DNA of 64,000 bases, taken from CAYJAZ01 sp964368455. Lineage in GTDB: Bacteria > Desulfobacterota > Desulfovibrionia > Desulfovibrionales > Desulfovibrionaceae. Location: positions 101,317-165,316 of the forward strand of contig CAYJAZ010000002.1 of the NCBI GenBank assembly GCA_964368455.1, read 5' to 3'. The notes below the pieces were generated by a model. The model was given only the letters and a program-made list of their open reading frames with translations, made no database searches and had not been told where the DNA came from. The translations under genes and the position numbers were made by a program. This document shows positions 34,624 through 44,142 of this stretch, in pieces. Within the stretch, counting starts at the first letter, position 1; the number at the start of each line of letters is the position of its first letter.

Positions 34624-36261
34624 TTACTTAAGTAAGATTCTTTTCGCAATTTCGTCTTGATAGTCAGTGATGAATGGAATACCTGTTTCTCTTTCGATTT
34701 CACGGTTGCCAGAATAGATGTCTGAACGTGTGATTTCTTGGAGGTTGAACTTACGAGCACCAGCCATGATTTGTTGTAAACCAGCACCTAAGCGGTCTAA
34801 GTTTGTCCACATAGCAATAGCACCGTAAGGTACATTTTTCATTTCAGCTTTACCTAATTTAGCTTCTACAGCGTGGTAGCCAGAGAAGATTTGTTCTGCT
34901 GTATTACCGCGATCTGAAACAGTTTTAGGAAGAGCATCCCAGTTTCCGTTCACAGCTGCACGACGTTCTGGACGTAATACACCTTCAATGTTTGCACCTA
35001 AGAAGCCAGGAATCATCATTCCACGTCCCATACAAATTAATTTTGTAAATGGAGCAGCTAAAGCCATACCTTTGAAGATTTGAGCTGACTTACCAAAGCC
35101 GCCAGCTAAAGAAATATCAGGAACACGTTTGCCGCTAGCAGCAAGGATTTGGCAGTATTCAGCAACTTTTGCGTGAAGCAATACTGAAGGAACACCCCAA
35201 GTTTCCATCATATCCCAAGGTGACATACCTGTACCGCCGCCTGAACCGTCGATTGTAAGGAGGTCTAATTTGCATTCGCCAGCAAGTTTGATTGCAAGAG
35301 CAAGAGCTTCCATGCCGTATGAACCAGTTTTGAGAGAAATTCTTTTGAAACCAAGTTTACGTAAATAAGCTACTTGTGAAACAAAGTTCTTTTCAACTTG
35401 ATCAGCTGTATTAAGATTTGTATAGCCAAGACGTGAGTGACGTGCAAAGTGGTGAACAGCACCAGCTTTGTAAGCTGCTTGAGTTTCTGGTAATGTTGGA
35501 TCTGGATCTACTAAGTATCCGCGACCGTGGAGGAATTTTGCGTATTCAATGTCATTTACTTGGATTTCGCCGCCGATATTTTTAGCGCCTTGACCCCATT
35601 TGAGTTCAAGAATGATTTTATCGCCATATTTTTCAGCTAAGTATTGAGCAACACCGTTACGAGTATCTTCTACGTTCATTTGAACTATGATAGCACCATA
35701 ACCATCGTAGTAACGAAGGTATGTGTCAATACGACGCTCTAATTCAGGAGCTTTCACGATACGGCCGTTTTTAAGTTCTGCTTGCTTATCAACACCAACA
35801 ACGTTTTCGCCAACAACAACTGGAACACCACAAATAGCACAACCAGCTGCAAATGATTCCCAGTATTTAGCTGCAATAAATGTTGAACCTAAAGCACCTG
35901 TCATAAAAGGATAGCGGCATGTTGTTTTGATTTTTGTACCAAAAGTTGTTTCAAGTGAAACATCTGTGAAAAGAACATCACCAGCTTTTGCAGTTTTTTT
36001 ATCAGCACCTTTAGCACCGTAAAGGCCGCCATTGATACGTAAGGAATTATAAGAAAGTCCTTGTGTATTCATGTTATCAGAACCTGATGTTATGTTACCA
36101 AATTCACGTGGATAGAGTAATTCTCTGCCAGCCATTGAGCCTAGCCAAGTTTCACACTTACCAGTACAGTCGGCTTTACAAAGTGTACATAAACCTGATT
36201 CGCAAGGGTTACCACGATTTGTAGTAGCCAATACATCATTTGATTTTAACCATTGTGACAT
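34624..36261 (-). CDS. GltB-like FMN-binding glutamate synthase family protein
   Basis: Contains the FMN/[Fe-S]-binding synthase domain of glutamate synthase without the amidotransferase domain. 545 residues: an N-terminal Cys-rich segment (CESGLCTLCKADCTGKCETW) that could bind an Fe-S cluster, then the TIM-barrel with ELKWGQGAKNIGGEI, TIDGSGGGTGMSP and GRGMMIPGFLG. In Desulfovibrio such archaeal-type GltB proteins work with separately encoded amidotransferase and Fe-S subunits, absent here. GGGGG lies before ATG 36261. Could be a glutamate synthase or a relative with another substrate. Confidence 0.85.
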   Translation of the reverse strand: MSQWLKSNDVLATTNRGNPCESGLCTLCKADCTGKCETWLGSMAGRELLYPREFGNITSGSDNMNTQGLSYNSLRINGGLYGAKGADKKTAKAGDVLFTDVSLETTFGTKIKTTCRYPFMTGALGSTFIAAKYWESFAAGCAICGVPVVVGENVVGVDKQAELKNGRIVKAPELERRIDTYLRYYDGYGAIIVQMNVEDTRNGVAQYLAEKYGDKIILELKWGQGAKNIGGEIQVNDIEYAKFLHGRGYLVDPDPTLPETQAAYKAGAVHHFARHSRLGYTNLNTADQVEKNFVSQVAYLRKLGFKRISLKTGSYGMEALALAIKLAGECKLDLLTIDGSGGGTGMSPWDMMETWGVPSVLLHAKVAEYCQILAASGKRVPDISLAGGFGKSAQIFKGMALAAPFTKLICMGRGMMIPGFLGANIEGVLRPERRAAVNGNWDALPKTVSDRGNTAEQIFSGYHAVEAKLGKAEMKNVPYGAIAMWTNLDRLGAGLQQIMAGARKFNLQEITRSDIYSGNREIERETGIPFITDYQDEIAKRILLK

Positions 36262-36476
36262 AGTATTTCCCCCAAAGAAATAAAAATAATAAAGTTACTT
36301 CTCTGATTTAGCATAGTAATTTTCATTAATCAAGAAAAAACTAGGCGTTAAAAAGCCTTTTAATGCAAAATAGCTCTTGTGTTTTTTAATACTTTAGCTT
36401 TTACTCTATCTTGCTATTGACAATTTATTAAAGATAGCACAATCTAGAAAAAACGCCGATAGGAAATGAGGTTTAT

Positions 36477-36938
36477 ATGTCTGAAAACATCTTAGAACAA
36501 CCTGTAGAATTTGCAAAAAAACTTTTAGTAGCACTTTGTTTTGAGCAATATCTAAGATTTTTCTTTTTAGATATCGAAGACGATGCAGATTTTGATACTC
36601 CTGCGATTTTACATGTGCCACAGGATGTTGTGAAAGAAATTGAAACAACAAAACCACAGCTTATGCCCCTTTTGATGGCTTTACAAGATAAAGCAATCAC
36701 TTTTGAACAATCACGCTCTGCTGTGATTGATCAAGCTGCGTATCTTATGGGACTTACTCCAAGCAATCAAGAATACAGAAGAGTTGTCGCTGAAATTTCT
36801 ACAAGCGAATTCTTCCAAGACGAATTGCTTGAATTTCATTCATGGGTTCAAGAAATGGATGAAACTCAAGATTTCTTAGAAATCATACCTTTCACATTAT
36901 GGTTAGAAAAATACCGTACATGGCGTGAAAATTTATAA
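36477..36938 (+). CDS. Hypothetical protein, 153 aa
   Basis: Not recognised. Acidic, mostly helical, soluble, no signal peptide or motif. GAGG precedes ATG 36477. Transcribed toward the cyclophilin gene 110 bp downstream, divergent from the gltB-like gene. Even amino-acid composition and an RBS support it as a real gene. Confidence 0.72.
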   Translation: MSENILEQPVEFAKKLLVALCFEQYLRFFFLDIEDDADFDTPAILHVPQDVVKEIETTKPQLMPLLMALQDKAITFEQSRSAVIDQAAYLMGLTPSNQEYRRVVAEISTSEFFQDELLEFHSWVQEMDETQDFLEIIPFTLWLEKYRTWRENL

Positions 36939-37048
36939 TTTCTTTTTTTAATTCATAGCCTACTTTAAACTATGGACTTTAAAAAAAGAATCTTTTATAC
37001 TCTGCCGAACATGAAAGATTAATTAAATCGAAAAAAAGCGAGATAAAC

Positions 37049-37630
37049 ATGTTAAAAAAAATAACGTATGCCTTGTGTGCCCTTCTTTGCGTCTTTGCAT
37101 TACAAGGTCAAGCACAAGCAAAAGGAGCATTTACCTTGATTAAATTTGAAACAAATATGGGCGAATTTGTCCTTTCTTTAAACGAAGAAAAAGCACCGAT
37201 CACAACTGCAAACTTTATACAATATGTTAAAGATGGCTTCTATGATGGCTTGATTTTTCACCGTGTTATCGAAAACTTCATGATTCAAGGCGGTGGCTTC
37301 ACTCCTGACATGAAACAAAAAGAAGGCCGTGCAAATATCGAAAATGAAGCAGACAATGGCTTACAAAACCACAAGTATACTATTGCTATGGCACGTACTC
37401 CTGATCCACATTCCGCTTCATCACAATTCTTTATCAATACAAAGAATAATGCTTTCCTAAACTACTCTTCACCAACTCAACAAGGTTGGGGCTATGCAGT
37501 ATTTGGCGAAGTTATCGAAGGTAAAGAAGTTATCGACGCAATCGAAAAAGTTGCTACAACATCAAAAGGCTTCCACGGCGATGTTCCTGTAGAAGATGTT
37601 GTTATCATCAAAGCAAGCATTATGGAATAA
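37049..37630 (+). CDS. ppiA: Exported cyclophilin-type peptidyl-prolyl isomerase
   Basis: Speeds cis-trans isomerisation of prolyl bonds in exported proteins. Signal peptide at residues 1-24 (hydrophobic core, AQAKG cut region), then the cyclophilin domain with FHRVIENFMIQGG, the active-site arginine in FHR, and SSQFFIN. 193 residues is the size of PpiA. Acts in the periplasm. Ends in a strong terminator. Confidence 0.93.
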   Translation: MLKKITYALCALLCVFALQGQAQAKGAFTLIKFETNMGEFVLSLNEEKAPITTANFIQYVKDGFYDGLIFHRVIENFMIQGGGFTPDMKQKEGRANIENEADNGLQNHKYTIAMARTPDPHSASSQFFINTKNNAFLNYSSPTQQGWGYAVFGEVIEGKEVIDAIEKVATTSKGFHGDVPVEDVVIIKASIME

Positions 37631-37654
37631 TTTGAAATAATATATTTCTTTAAT

Positions 37655-37695
37655 AAAAAAAACTGTCAGAGTGTGAACTTTGACAGTTTTTTTTT
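37655..37695 (+). terminator. Rho-independent terminator of ppiA
   Basis: 10-bp stem AAAACTGTCA (37659-37668) with TGACAGTTTT (37681-37690), followed by a T-run. Also usable in reverse because A-residues precede the stem. Confidence 0.88.
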
Positions 37696-37786
37696 GTGTT
37701 TTACTTTTATTCTCATCTAATAAAAGCTTTGTAAGCCTAAGTATATATTTTTATCAGTAAATGATAAGAGTATATTGTTTTTTAAG

Positions 37787-37832
37787 GAGAAGGGGAACAT
37801 CATTTTATCATAAAAATGCGGTTCCCCCTCTC
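37787..37832. repeat. Nested hairpin downstream of guaA, no T-run
   Basis: An outer 12-bp stem with one mismatch (37787-37798 with 37821-37832, core GGGGAAC/GTTCCCC) encloses an inner AT-rich stem (CATTTT/AAAATG). Neither strand has a following T-run, so it is not a standard terminator; it could protect the guaA mRNA 3' end. Confidence 0.5.
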
Positions 37833-37846
37833 AACAAAGTTCTATA

Positions 37847-39394
37847 TTATTCCCATTCAATTGTTGAAGGTGGTTTTGGAGATATGTCGTAGACAACTCT
37901 ATTCACACCTTTAACTTCATTGATAATTCTTGTAGACATGCTTTCAAGTAGGGAGTCTGGTAATCTTGACCAGTCAGCAGTCATTGCGTCAACGGAGTCA
38001 ACAGCTCTGATCGCGATAACGTGTTCATAAGTTCTACCGTCGCCCATAACACCAACGGTTTTTAATGGAAGAAGCACAGCAAAGCCTTGCCATATTTTGC
38101 GATAGTAGCCGCTTGCACGTAATTCTTCTTGTACAATAGTGTCTGCTTTACGCACGATTGCAAGTCTTTCTTCTGTGATTTCGCCAAGTATACGAATAGC
38201 TAAACCAGGTCCAGGGAAAGGATGACGCCATAAAATAGAATCAGGAATACCTATTTCTGCTCCAACCTTGCGAACTTCATCTTTGAAAAGTTCACGTAAA
38301 GGTTCGATAAGTTTCATATTCATTTTTTCTGGTAGGCCGCCAACATTGTGATGTGACTTGATTACAGCAGATGGGCCTTTGTGTGAAATAGATTCAATAA
38401 CATCAGGATATAAAGTTCCTTGTGCTAAGAATTCAACTTTATGGCCAGCTTCTTTAAGTTTTTGTGCTTCAGCGTCAAATACTTCAATAAAGGTATAGCC
38501 GATAATCTTTCTTTTTTCTTCTGGATCATCAACGCCTTTAAGCTTATCCAAGAAAAGTTTGCTTGCATTGACAAAATTGAGATTGAGTTCGAAGCTATTT
38601 GTTAGTAAATCAACAACTTCTTGTCCTTCGCCTGTACGAAGAACGCCATTGTCGACATAGATACAATGTAATTGCTTACCTATTGCTTTGTGCAATAAAA
38701 CAGCAACTACAGTAGAATCAACACCGCCAGAAAGAGCACAGATAACATGACTATCGCCAACTTTTTCTTTTGTTTCAGCGATAACTCTGTCTACAAAAGA
38801 ATGCATTGTCCAATCTGCTTTGAATTTACAGATTTCAAAAAGAAAGTTTTGAATGATTTTTTCGCCTTCAACAGAGTGATGTACTTCTGGATGAAATTGA
38901 ACAGCGTAGATATGTTTTTTATGATCAGCCATTGCAGCTATTGGTAGAGTTGCAGTTTTAGCTATGATTTCGAAACCTTGTGGCACAGCTTTTACAACAT
39001 CGCCATGACTGTTCCAAACTCTTGTTGTTTTTTCTACATTTCTGAAAAGAGGAGATTCAGCACAAATCAAGAGATCAGCAGGGCCGTATTCACGTGTGCA
39101 TGATTGTGCCAATTCGCCGCCAAGATTGGCAGCAAGAAGTTGCATACCGTAGCAAATAGCTAGAGTAGGGAGGCCTAATTCGAGTAAGCCTTTGTCTAAT
39201 TGTGGAGCGTCTTCTTCGCCAACTGAAGCAGGGCCGCCTGAAAGAATTATTGCATCCGGCTTTAATTCTTTGACTTTTTCTGCACTTACATTACAAGGAT
39301 GGATTTCAGAATAAACGCCAGCTTCACGCACTCTACGAGCGATAAGTTGTGTTACCTGTGAACCGTAGTCAATAATAATTACTTTTGTTGACAT
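37847..39394 (-). CDS. guaA: GMP synthase (glutamine-hydrolysing)
   Basis: Aminates XMP to GMP. N-terminal class I glutaminase with Cys in LAICYGMQLL and His in VQFHPEVHH; central PP-loop ATP pyrophosphatase with LSGGVDSTV; C-terminal dimerisation domain ending in PPSTIEWE. 515 residues. Lies 40 bp downstream of guaB and likely shares its transcript, the normal guaBA arrangement. Confidence 0.97.
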   Translation of the reverse strand: MSTKVIIIDYGSQVTQLIARRVREAGVYSEIHPCNVSAEKVKELKPDAIILSGGPASVGEEDAPQLDKGLLELGLPTLAICYGMQLLAANLGGELAQSCTREYGPADLLICAESPLFRNVEKTTRVWNSHGDVVKAVPQGFEIIAKTATLPIAAMADHKKHIYAVQFHPEVHHSVEGEKIIQNFLFEICKFKADWTMHSFVDRVIAETKEKVGDSHVICALSGGVDSTVVAVLLHKAIGKQLHCIYVDNGVLRTGEGQEVVDLLTNSFELNLNFVNASKLFLDKLKGVDDPEEKRKIIGYTFIEVFDAEAQKLKEAGHKVEFLAQGTLYPDVIESISHKGPSAVIKSHHNVGGLPEKMNMKLIEPLRELFKDEVRKVGAEIGIPDSILWRHPFPGPGLAIRILGEITEERLAIVRKADTIVQEELRASGYYRKIWQGFAVLLPLKTVGVMGDGRTYEHVIAIRAVDSVDAMTADWSRLPDSLLESMSTRIINEVKGVNRVVYDISPKPPSTIEWE

Positions 39395-39434
39395 ATTTTT
39401 CTTTTGCCTCTAGGCATGTTGAGATTTATAAAAA

Positions 39435-40889
39435 TTAAATTTCTCTATAGTTTGGTGCTTCTTTTGTAATGATAACGTCATGTACATGGCTTTCTTTTAA
39501 GCCAGCAGACGAAATTTCTACAAATTGTGCTTTGTCAGTGAGTTCTTTTAGGTTTTTTGCACCGCAATAACCCATACCAGAACGTAAACCACCTATCATT
39601 TGGTAGATAGTTTCAGAAACAGGGCCTTTGTATGGAACACGTCCAACAATGCCTTCTGGAACAAGTTTCTTTGATTTTTCTTGGAAATAACGATCGGAAG
39701 AGCCGTCTTTCATAGCATCAATAGAGCCCATTCCGCGGTAAATTTTGTAGGTACGTCCTTGATAAAGCATTGTTTCACCAGGACTTTCTTCGGTTCCAGC
39801 AAAGAGTGAGCCTGCCATAACAGTGTTTGCACCAACAGCTAAAGCTTTCACCATATCGCCTGAATATTTCAATCCGCCATCGCCTATAATACAGCCGTTA
39901 AATTCTTTTGCAGCTCTTACAGCTTCTGTGATTGCGTGGATTTGTGGAACGCCAACACCTGAAACAACACGAGTTGTACAGATTGAACCAGGCCCAATAC
40001 CAACTTTAACTGTGTCGGCACCTGCTTTGAAAAGAGCTTTTGCTCCTTCGTAAGTTGCAATATTACCGGCAATAATTTGAGCATTTGGGAAAGTTGTGCG
40101 AATCATTTCTACAGCTTTTAAAATATTGATAGAATGTCCATGTGCTGAATCAAGAACTAAACAATCTGCCCCAGCGGCGAGTAATTCGCTTGCTCTGGCT
40201 TCGCAATCTTTGCCAACTCCAAGAGCTCCGCCAACACGTAAACGGCCATTGCTGTCTTTACATGAATCTGGGTATTTTTGAACCTTATCAATGTCTTTCA
40301 TTGTTATAAGGCCCTTGAGCTGACGATTTTCATCAACTACTAAAAGTTTTTCTATGCGATGTTGGTGTAGATGAGCTTTTGCTTCTTCTAATGTAGTGCC
40401 AACAGGTACGGTGACGAGATTTTCATGTGTCATCACTTCAGAAACTTTCACATCAGTAGCATTTTCTATGAAGCGAACATCACGGTTTGTGAGAATGCCC
40501 ACAAGTTCGTTATTATCAACAACAGGCAAGCCAGAAACTCGAAAATCAGACATAAGGTCAAGAGCTTCTTGCACTGTATCACTTGCTTGAATAGTGACAG
40601 GATCGAGGATCATACCGCTTTCAGATTTTTTAACTTTTTCGATTTCGAGTCTTTGTTTTTCTATTGGCATATTCTTGTGAATAATACCAATACCGCCGTT
40701 TCTTGCCATTGAAATAGCCATGTTTGCTTCTGTTACGGTATCCATAGCAGCAGATAGAAGAGGGATTTTTAGTTCAATACTTGGTGTAAGGTATGCACTC
40801 ACATCTATCATATCTGGTGTTACTTCTGAATACGCAGGAACGAGGAGGATGTCGTCAAAAGTAAGTGCTTTTCCGATAAAACTTGCCAC
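39435..40889 (-). CDS. guaB: Inosine-5'-monophosphate dehydrogenase
   Basis: Oxidises IMP to XMP with NAD+, the first committed step to GMP. 484 residues with two CBS domains inserted at about 95-205, the catalytic cysteine in GPGSICTTR, and the GMGSIDAM loop and flap. The start is GTG at 40889, with AAGGAG 7 nt upstream. Operon leader of guaBA; divergent from nrfHA across 391 bp. Confidence 0.97.
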   Translation of the reverse strand: MASFIGKALTFDDILLVPAYSEVTPDMIDVSAYLTPSIELKIPLLSAAMDTVTEANMAISMARNGGIGIIHKNMPIEKQRLEIEKVKKSESGMILDPVTIQASDTVQEALDLMSDFRVSGLPVVDNNELVGILTNRDVRFIENATDVKVSEVMTHENLVTVPVGTTLEEAKAHLHQHRIEKLLVVDENRQLKGLITMKDIDKVQKYPDSCKDSNGRLRVGGALGVGKDCEARASELLAAGADCLVLDSAHGHSINILKAVEMIRTTFPNAQIIAGNIATYEGAKALFKAGADTVKVGIGPGSICTTRVVSGVGVPQIHAITEAVRAAKEFNGCIIGDGGLKYSGDMVKALAVGANTVMAGSLFAGTEESPGETMLYQGRTYKIYRGMGSIDAMKDGSSDRYFQEKSKKLVPEGIVGRVPYKGPVSETIYQMIGGLRSGMGYCGAKNLKELTDKAQFVEISSAGLKESHVHDVIITKEAPNYREI

Positions 40890-41280
40890 AAAAAACTCCT
40901 TAAGTTTTAATATGTGATTTTGTTGAAAATAGTTGATTTTTTACAACCATTGTTCAAAAGAATGCACTAGTATAGCCACGATACAAATGATTGTCAAACA
41001 ATTAAAGAAGAAATTAATTTTTTCTTTAGTGTAGAGTCGAATAGTATTTTTATAAAAATAAATAATTTCAAAATAAATTCTTAAATTAATTTAATGAATT
41101 TTTTAAATCTAAGTATTTAACTAAATTAAAAAAAACGCTTATAAATAATTAAAAAAAGACGAAAGTTCAAAATTTAACTTGCACTAATAGAAAAGAAATG
41201 ATAGTATAAATTATAAGTGTAATTTTTTTTTGGTTTGTTATTTGAATGTTAATTAAAGAAGACTTTGAAAGGGGGTTTAA
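40890..41280. promoter_or_regulatory. Divergent guaB/nrfH intergenic region
   Basis: AT-rich, no ORF. Holds a possible nrfHA promoter (TTGCAC 41179-41184, 17-bp spacer, TAGTAT 41202-41207) and a 13-bp palindrome ATTGT-CAA-ACAAT at 40990-41002 that could be an operator. No canonical FNR (TTGAT-N4-ATCAA) or HcpR-type box is seen. RBS for nrfH is AGGGGG. Confidence 0.3.
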
Positions 41281-41745
41281 ATGGCTAAAAACTCTACCTC
41301 ATGGTTCAAATGGCTTCTTGTGGGGACTGTATTTGGAATAGTGTTAATAGGTATTGCCGATGCAGCAATGCGTTATACGGACGCAAGGCCTTTTTGTTCT
41401 TCCTGTCATATTATGTCAGAAGCAGCATTAACACATAAAGAATCTCCGCATGCTAATTTGGCCTGCAATGAATGCCATGCACCTTACGATCTGATTTCTA
41501 AACTGCCTTTTAAAGCAAAAGAAGGCATTAGAGATGTTGTATCGAATTTAAAGGGCAATGACGTTCCAGTAGACACAATGTTAGAAACAAAAAATGTGGT
41601 AAATGATAACTGTATTCGTTGTCATATCACAACTAACATGGAAGTCGATGTTATGGCTGTAAAACCATATTGTGTTGATTGTCACAAAGGTGCAGCTCAT
41701 CAAAACAAAAAGCCTATAAGCACAAGGACGGTTGCAGATGAATAA
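41281..41745 (+). CDS. nrfH: NrfH, membrane tetrahaem quinol dehydrogenase
   Basis: NapC/NirT-type subunit that takes electrons from menaquinol and passes them to NrfA. One N-terminal membrane anchor (about residues 9-31) and four CxxCH haem motifs: CSSCH, CNECH, CIRCH and CVDCH. 154 residues matches Desulfovibrio NrfH. Overlaps the nrfA start region by 8 bases. Faces the periplasm. Confidence 0.96.
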   Translation: MAKNSTSWFKWLLVGTVFGIVLIGIADAAMRYTDARPFCSSCHIMSEAALTHKESPHANLACNECHAPYDLISKLPFKAKEGIRDVVSNLKGNDVPVDTMLETKNVVNDNCIRCHITTNMEVDVMAVKPYCVDCHKGAAHQNKKPISTRTVADE

Positions 41746-43282
41746 GTACAAAAAATTATTTTTCCCAATAGCATGCCTCTTTGCTACCTTAGGCATTATT
41801 GGGTGTGATGGCACTGAAACAAGTTTAAAAACACCTTTATACGAAACAGGTTTAGCCGCTAATGTTATGGAAAACACTCCTGTAGCAGAGCAATTTCCAA
41901 TTCAATACGAAACCTATAAGAAAAATGACGAACACACAGTAATGACGGAATATAAAGGTTCTGTTCACTACAGAAAAAACGATAATGTAAATCCATTACC
42001 AAAAGGATATAAATATGCTCAGCCTTATCTTAAAAACCTTTGGCTTGGCTATCCATTTATGTATGAATATAATGAAGCAAGAGGACATACTTATGCTTTA
42101 GAAGATGTTGCATACATAGATCGTATCAATCGCTATAAAGTTGATGGAAAGGGCGATTTACCTGGCACATGTTGGAATTGTAAAACTCCAAAGATTGAAG
42201 AATTTGTTGCTGAATATGGAGATGGTTTCTGGAAAATGGACGCAAACTTCTTCCGTGATAAATTAGATCCAAAAGAGCATTCAGTTTCTTGTGCAACTTG
42301 CCACGACACATCAAACATGGCTTTAGATCTTTATTCTATTCCATTAAAAGAATACCTTGAACAAAATGATCAAGTATTTGAAAAGCTTTCACGTAATGAA
42401 CAACGTTCGTTAGTTTGTGCTCAATGTCACGTTGAATACTATTTTACACATCCTGATAATGGCGTAGCAGCAAAGCCTGTTTTCCCTTGGGCAAATGGTT
42501 TTGATCCAGCTGATATGTATGAATATTATAAAAATCACGGTGCTAAAGATGGCCCATTTGTAGACTTTGTTCACGCAGCTTCAGGCGTGCCTATTATTAA
42601 AGCACAGCATCCTGAATACGAAACTTGGATAAATGGCCCTCATGGTGCAGCTGGTGTTTCATGTGCAGATTGTCATATGCCTTATGAAAAAACAGAAGGC
42701 AAGAAAGCTTCAAGCCATTGGTGGACTTCACCTTTAAAAGATCCAAATCTTACAGCTTGTCGTCAATGTCACTCTGACAAAACAGCAACTTATCTCAAAG
42801 AACGTGTCGAAGACACACAAAAGAAAACCTTTGATCAATTGCTTAAAGCTCAAGAAGAAAGCGTACGTGCACACGAAGCTATTCGTTTAGCAAAGAATTA
42901 TGCTGGCGAAAGAAGCCCTGATTATGACAAATTAATAGCTGAAGCTGTTGAATTGACAAGAAAAGGACAATTCTTCTGGGATTATATTTCAGCTGAAAAT
43001 AGTGTTGGCTTCCATAACCCAACAAAGGCTTTAACAACATTAATGTCTTCTTTTGAATACAGCTCAAAGGCAGTTCAATTAGCTGCTTTAGCAACAAATG
43101 GTGCTATTTTACCTGAAATTTCAGGCGATATTTATGCAATCGTTCCTCCAATTTTAGAACATAGCCGTGAATTACAACAAAGCCAAGAACACTTAGACAC
43201 ACATAAGTGGTTAAAGCTTTTACCAAAATTACCTGATGTACCTATTCAGTGGGATGGTTTCCAACGCATTTCACAAAAATAG
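41738..43282 (+). CDS. nrfA: NrfA, pentahaem cytochrome c nitrite reductase
   Basis: Reduces nitrite to ammonium with six electrons; also acts on sulfite slowly in some species. Active-site haem CWNCK (Lys ligand) plus four CxxCH: CATCH, CAQCH, CADCH and CRQCH. Lipoprotein-type signal LGIIGC, as in Desulfovibrio NrfA. I chose ATG 41738 with AAGGA upstream over the in-frame TTG at 41732. 514 residues. Sequence blocks such as NPLPKGY and LKNLWLGYPFMYEYNEARGH agree closely with Desulfovibrio NrfA from memory. Biogenesis of the CxxCK haem may need a dedicated lyase, not seen here. Confidence 0.97.
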   Translation: MNKYKKLFFPIACLFATLGIIGCDGTETSLKTPLYETGLAANVMENTPVAEQFPIQYETYKKNDEHTVMTEYKGSVHYRKNDNVNPLPKGYKYAQPYLKNLWLGYPFMYEYNEARGHTYALEDVAYIDRINRYKVDGKGDLPGTCWNCKTPKIEEFVAEYGDGFWKMDANFFRDKLDPKEHSVSCATCHDTSNMALDLYSIPLKEYLEQNDQVFEKLSRNEQRSLVCAQCHVEYYFTHPDNGVAAKPVFPWANGFDPADMYEYYKNHGAKDGPFVDFVHAASGVPIIKAQHPEYETWINGPHGAAGVSCADCHMPYEKTEGKKASSHWWTSPLKDPNLTACRQCHSDKTATYLKERVEDTQKKTFDQLLKAQEESVRAHEAIRLAKNYAGERSPDYDKLIAEAVELTRKGQFFWDYISAENSVGFHNPTKALTTLMSSFEYSSKAVQLAALATNGAILPEISGDIYAIVPPILEHSRELQQSQEHLDTHKWLKLLPKLPDVPIQWDGFQRISQK

Positions 43283-43311
43283 ATAAATAAAAAACCTCTA
43301 AAATAACCATT

Positions 43312-43343
43312 AAGCCCTTATTCTTTGAAATAAGGGCTTTTTT
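43312..43343 (+). terminator. Rho-independent terminator of nrfHA
   Basis: 10-bp stem AAGCCCTTAT/ATAAGGGCTT with an 8-nt loop and a T-run, 30 bases after the nrfA stop. An upstream GTG that could start tupB lies in its tail, one more reason to place that start downstream. Confidence 0.9.
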
Positions 43344-43448
43344 GTGAAAATAAAAAACTTTCTTTTTCTTCTTTCTTTGATTATGCTTGCACACATGCCT
43401 TTGCAGAAATTTCTGTTCAAGCTTTGCGATAATATGCGAGGATATTTT

Positions 43449-44102
43449 ATGACGCATGACGTTTTTTTTATCACCTACACATCATTGAAGATTTGTTTTT
43501 TTTCAGTTTTATTTTCAGCTCTTTTAGGTATGCCTTTAGGCCTTTGGCTTTGTGGTAAGGGCAAAGCAAGATTGATCACAGGAACTTTATGTAATGCCTT
43601 ACAAGCCTTACCTACTGTTTTAGTCGGCTTGACAGTCTATGTTTTCTTATCACGAAAAGGTGTTTTTGGTTCTTTTGGCCTTATGTATACAATTGAAGCC
43701 ATTATTATAGGGCAATGTATTCTTGCTATTCCGCTTGTCGCTATCTTAACTCAAGCCGCTATTCAAAGGTTGGATAAAAGATATTTACGCACAGCCCTTA
43801 CTCTTGGTGCTTCGCGTTTTTCTTCGTATAAAATGCTTTTTATTGAAGCAAGATTTGCTTTAATGGCAGGGCTTATTTCGGCTTTTGGACGTATTATTGC
43901 CGAAGTTGGTGTGAGTATGATGCTAGGCGGAAATATTGCAGGCTTTACAAGAACAATGACAACTACAATGGCTTTAGAATACGATAAAGGTGCATTTGAG
44001 CTTGCAATGTCTCTTGGTTTTATCTTGCTTGGTATAAGTCTTGCCATAAATATTGTTTTAAAATTATTGCAAGGCAAAGCACAAGAAGTAGATTTTGTCT
44101 AA
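43449..44102 (+). CDS. tupB: Tungstate-type ABC transporter permease
   Basis: TupB-like membrane subunit for tungstate uptake, needed for W-dependent formate dehydrogenases. About five membrane helices; the EAA-type loop is LRTALTLGASRFSSYKMLF and the C-terminal IIAEVGVSMMLGGNI is typical of TupB/WtpB. ATG 43449 is chosen because AGGA lies 7 nt upstream, giving 217 residues; the frame extends back to a GTG at 43344 inside the nrfA terminator. No substrate-binding tupA is adjacent. Molybdate is the alternative substrate. Confidence 0.85.
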   Translation: MTHDVFFITYTSLKICFFSVLFSALLGMPLGLWLCGKGKARLITGTLCNALQALPTVLVGLTVYVFLSRKGVFGSFGLMYTIEAIIIGQCILAIPLVAILTQAAIQRLDKRYLRTALTLGASRFSSYKMLFIEARFALMAGLISAFGRIIAEVGVSMMLGGNIAGFTRTMTTTMALEYDKGAFELAMSLGFILLGISLAINIVLKLLQGKAQEVDFV

Positions 44103-44142
44103 TAAGAAGAAAGAAAAATTAAATATTTTTAAGGATATACCA

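Noticed and set aside
41738..43282. NrfA lipobox as a novelty
   Set aside because: Desulfovibrio NrfA proteins, as I recall them, also have a lipoprotein-type signal, so this is a family feature.
43344..43448. Longer tupB starting at GTG 43344
   Set aside because: The GTG lies in the tail of the nrfA terminator; ATG 43449 has AGGA at 7 nt and gives normal TupB length.
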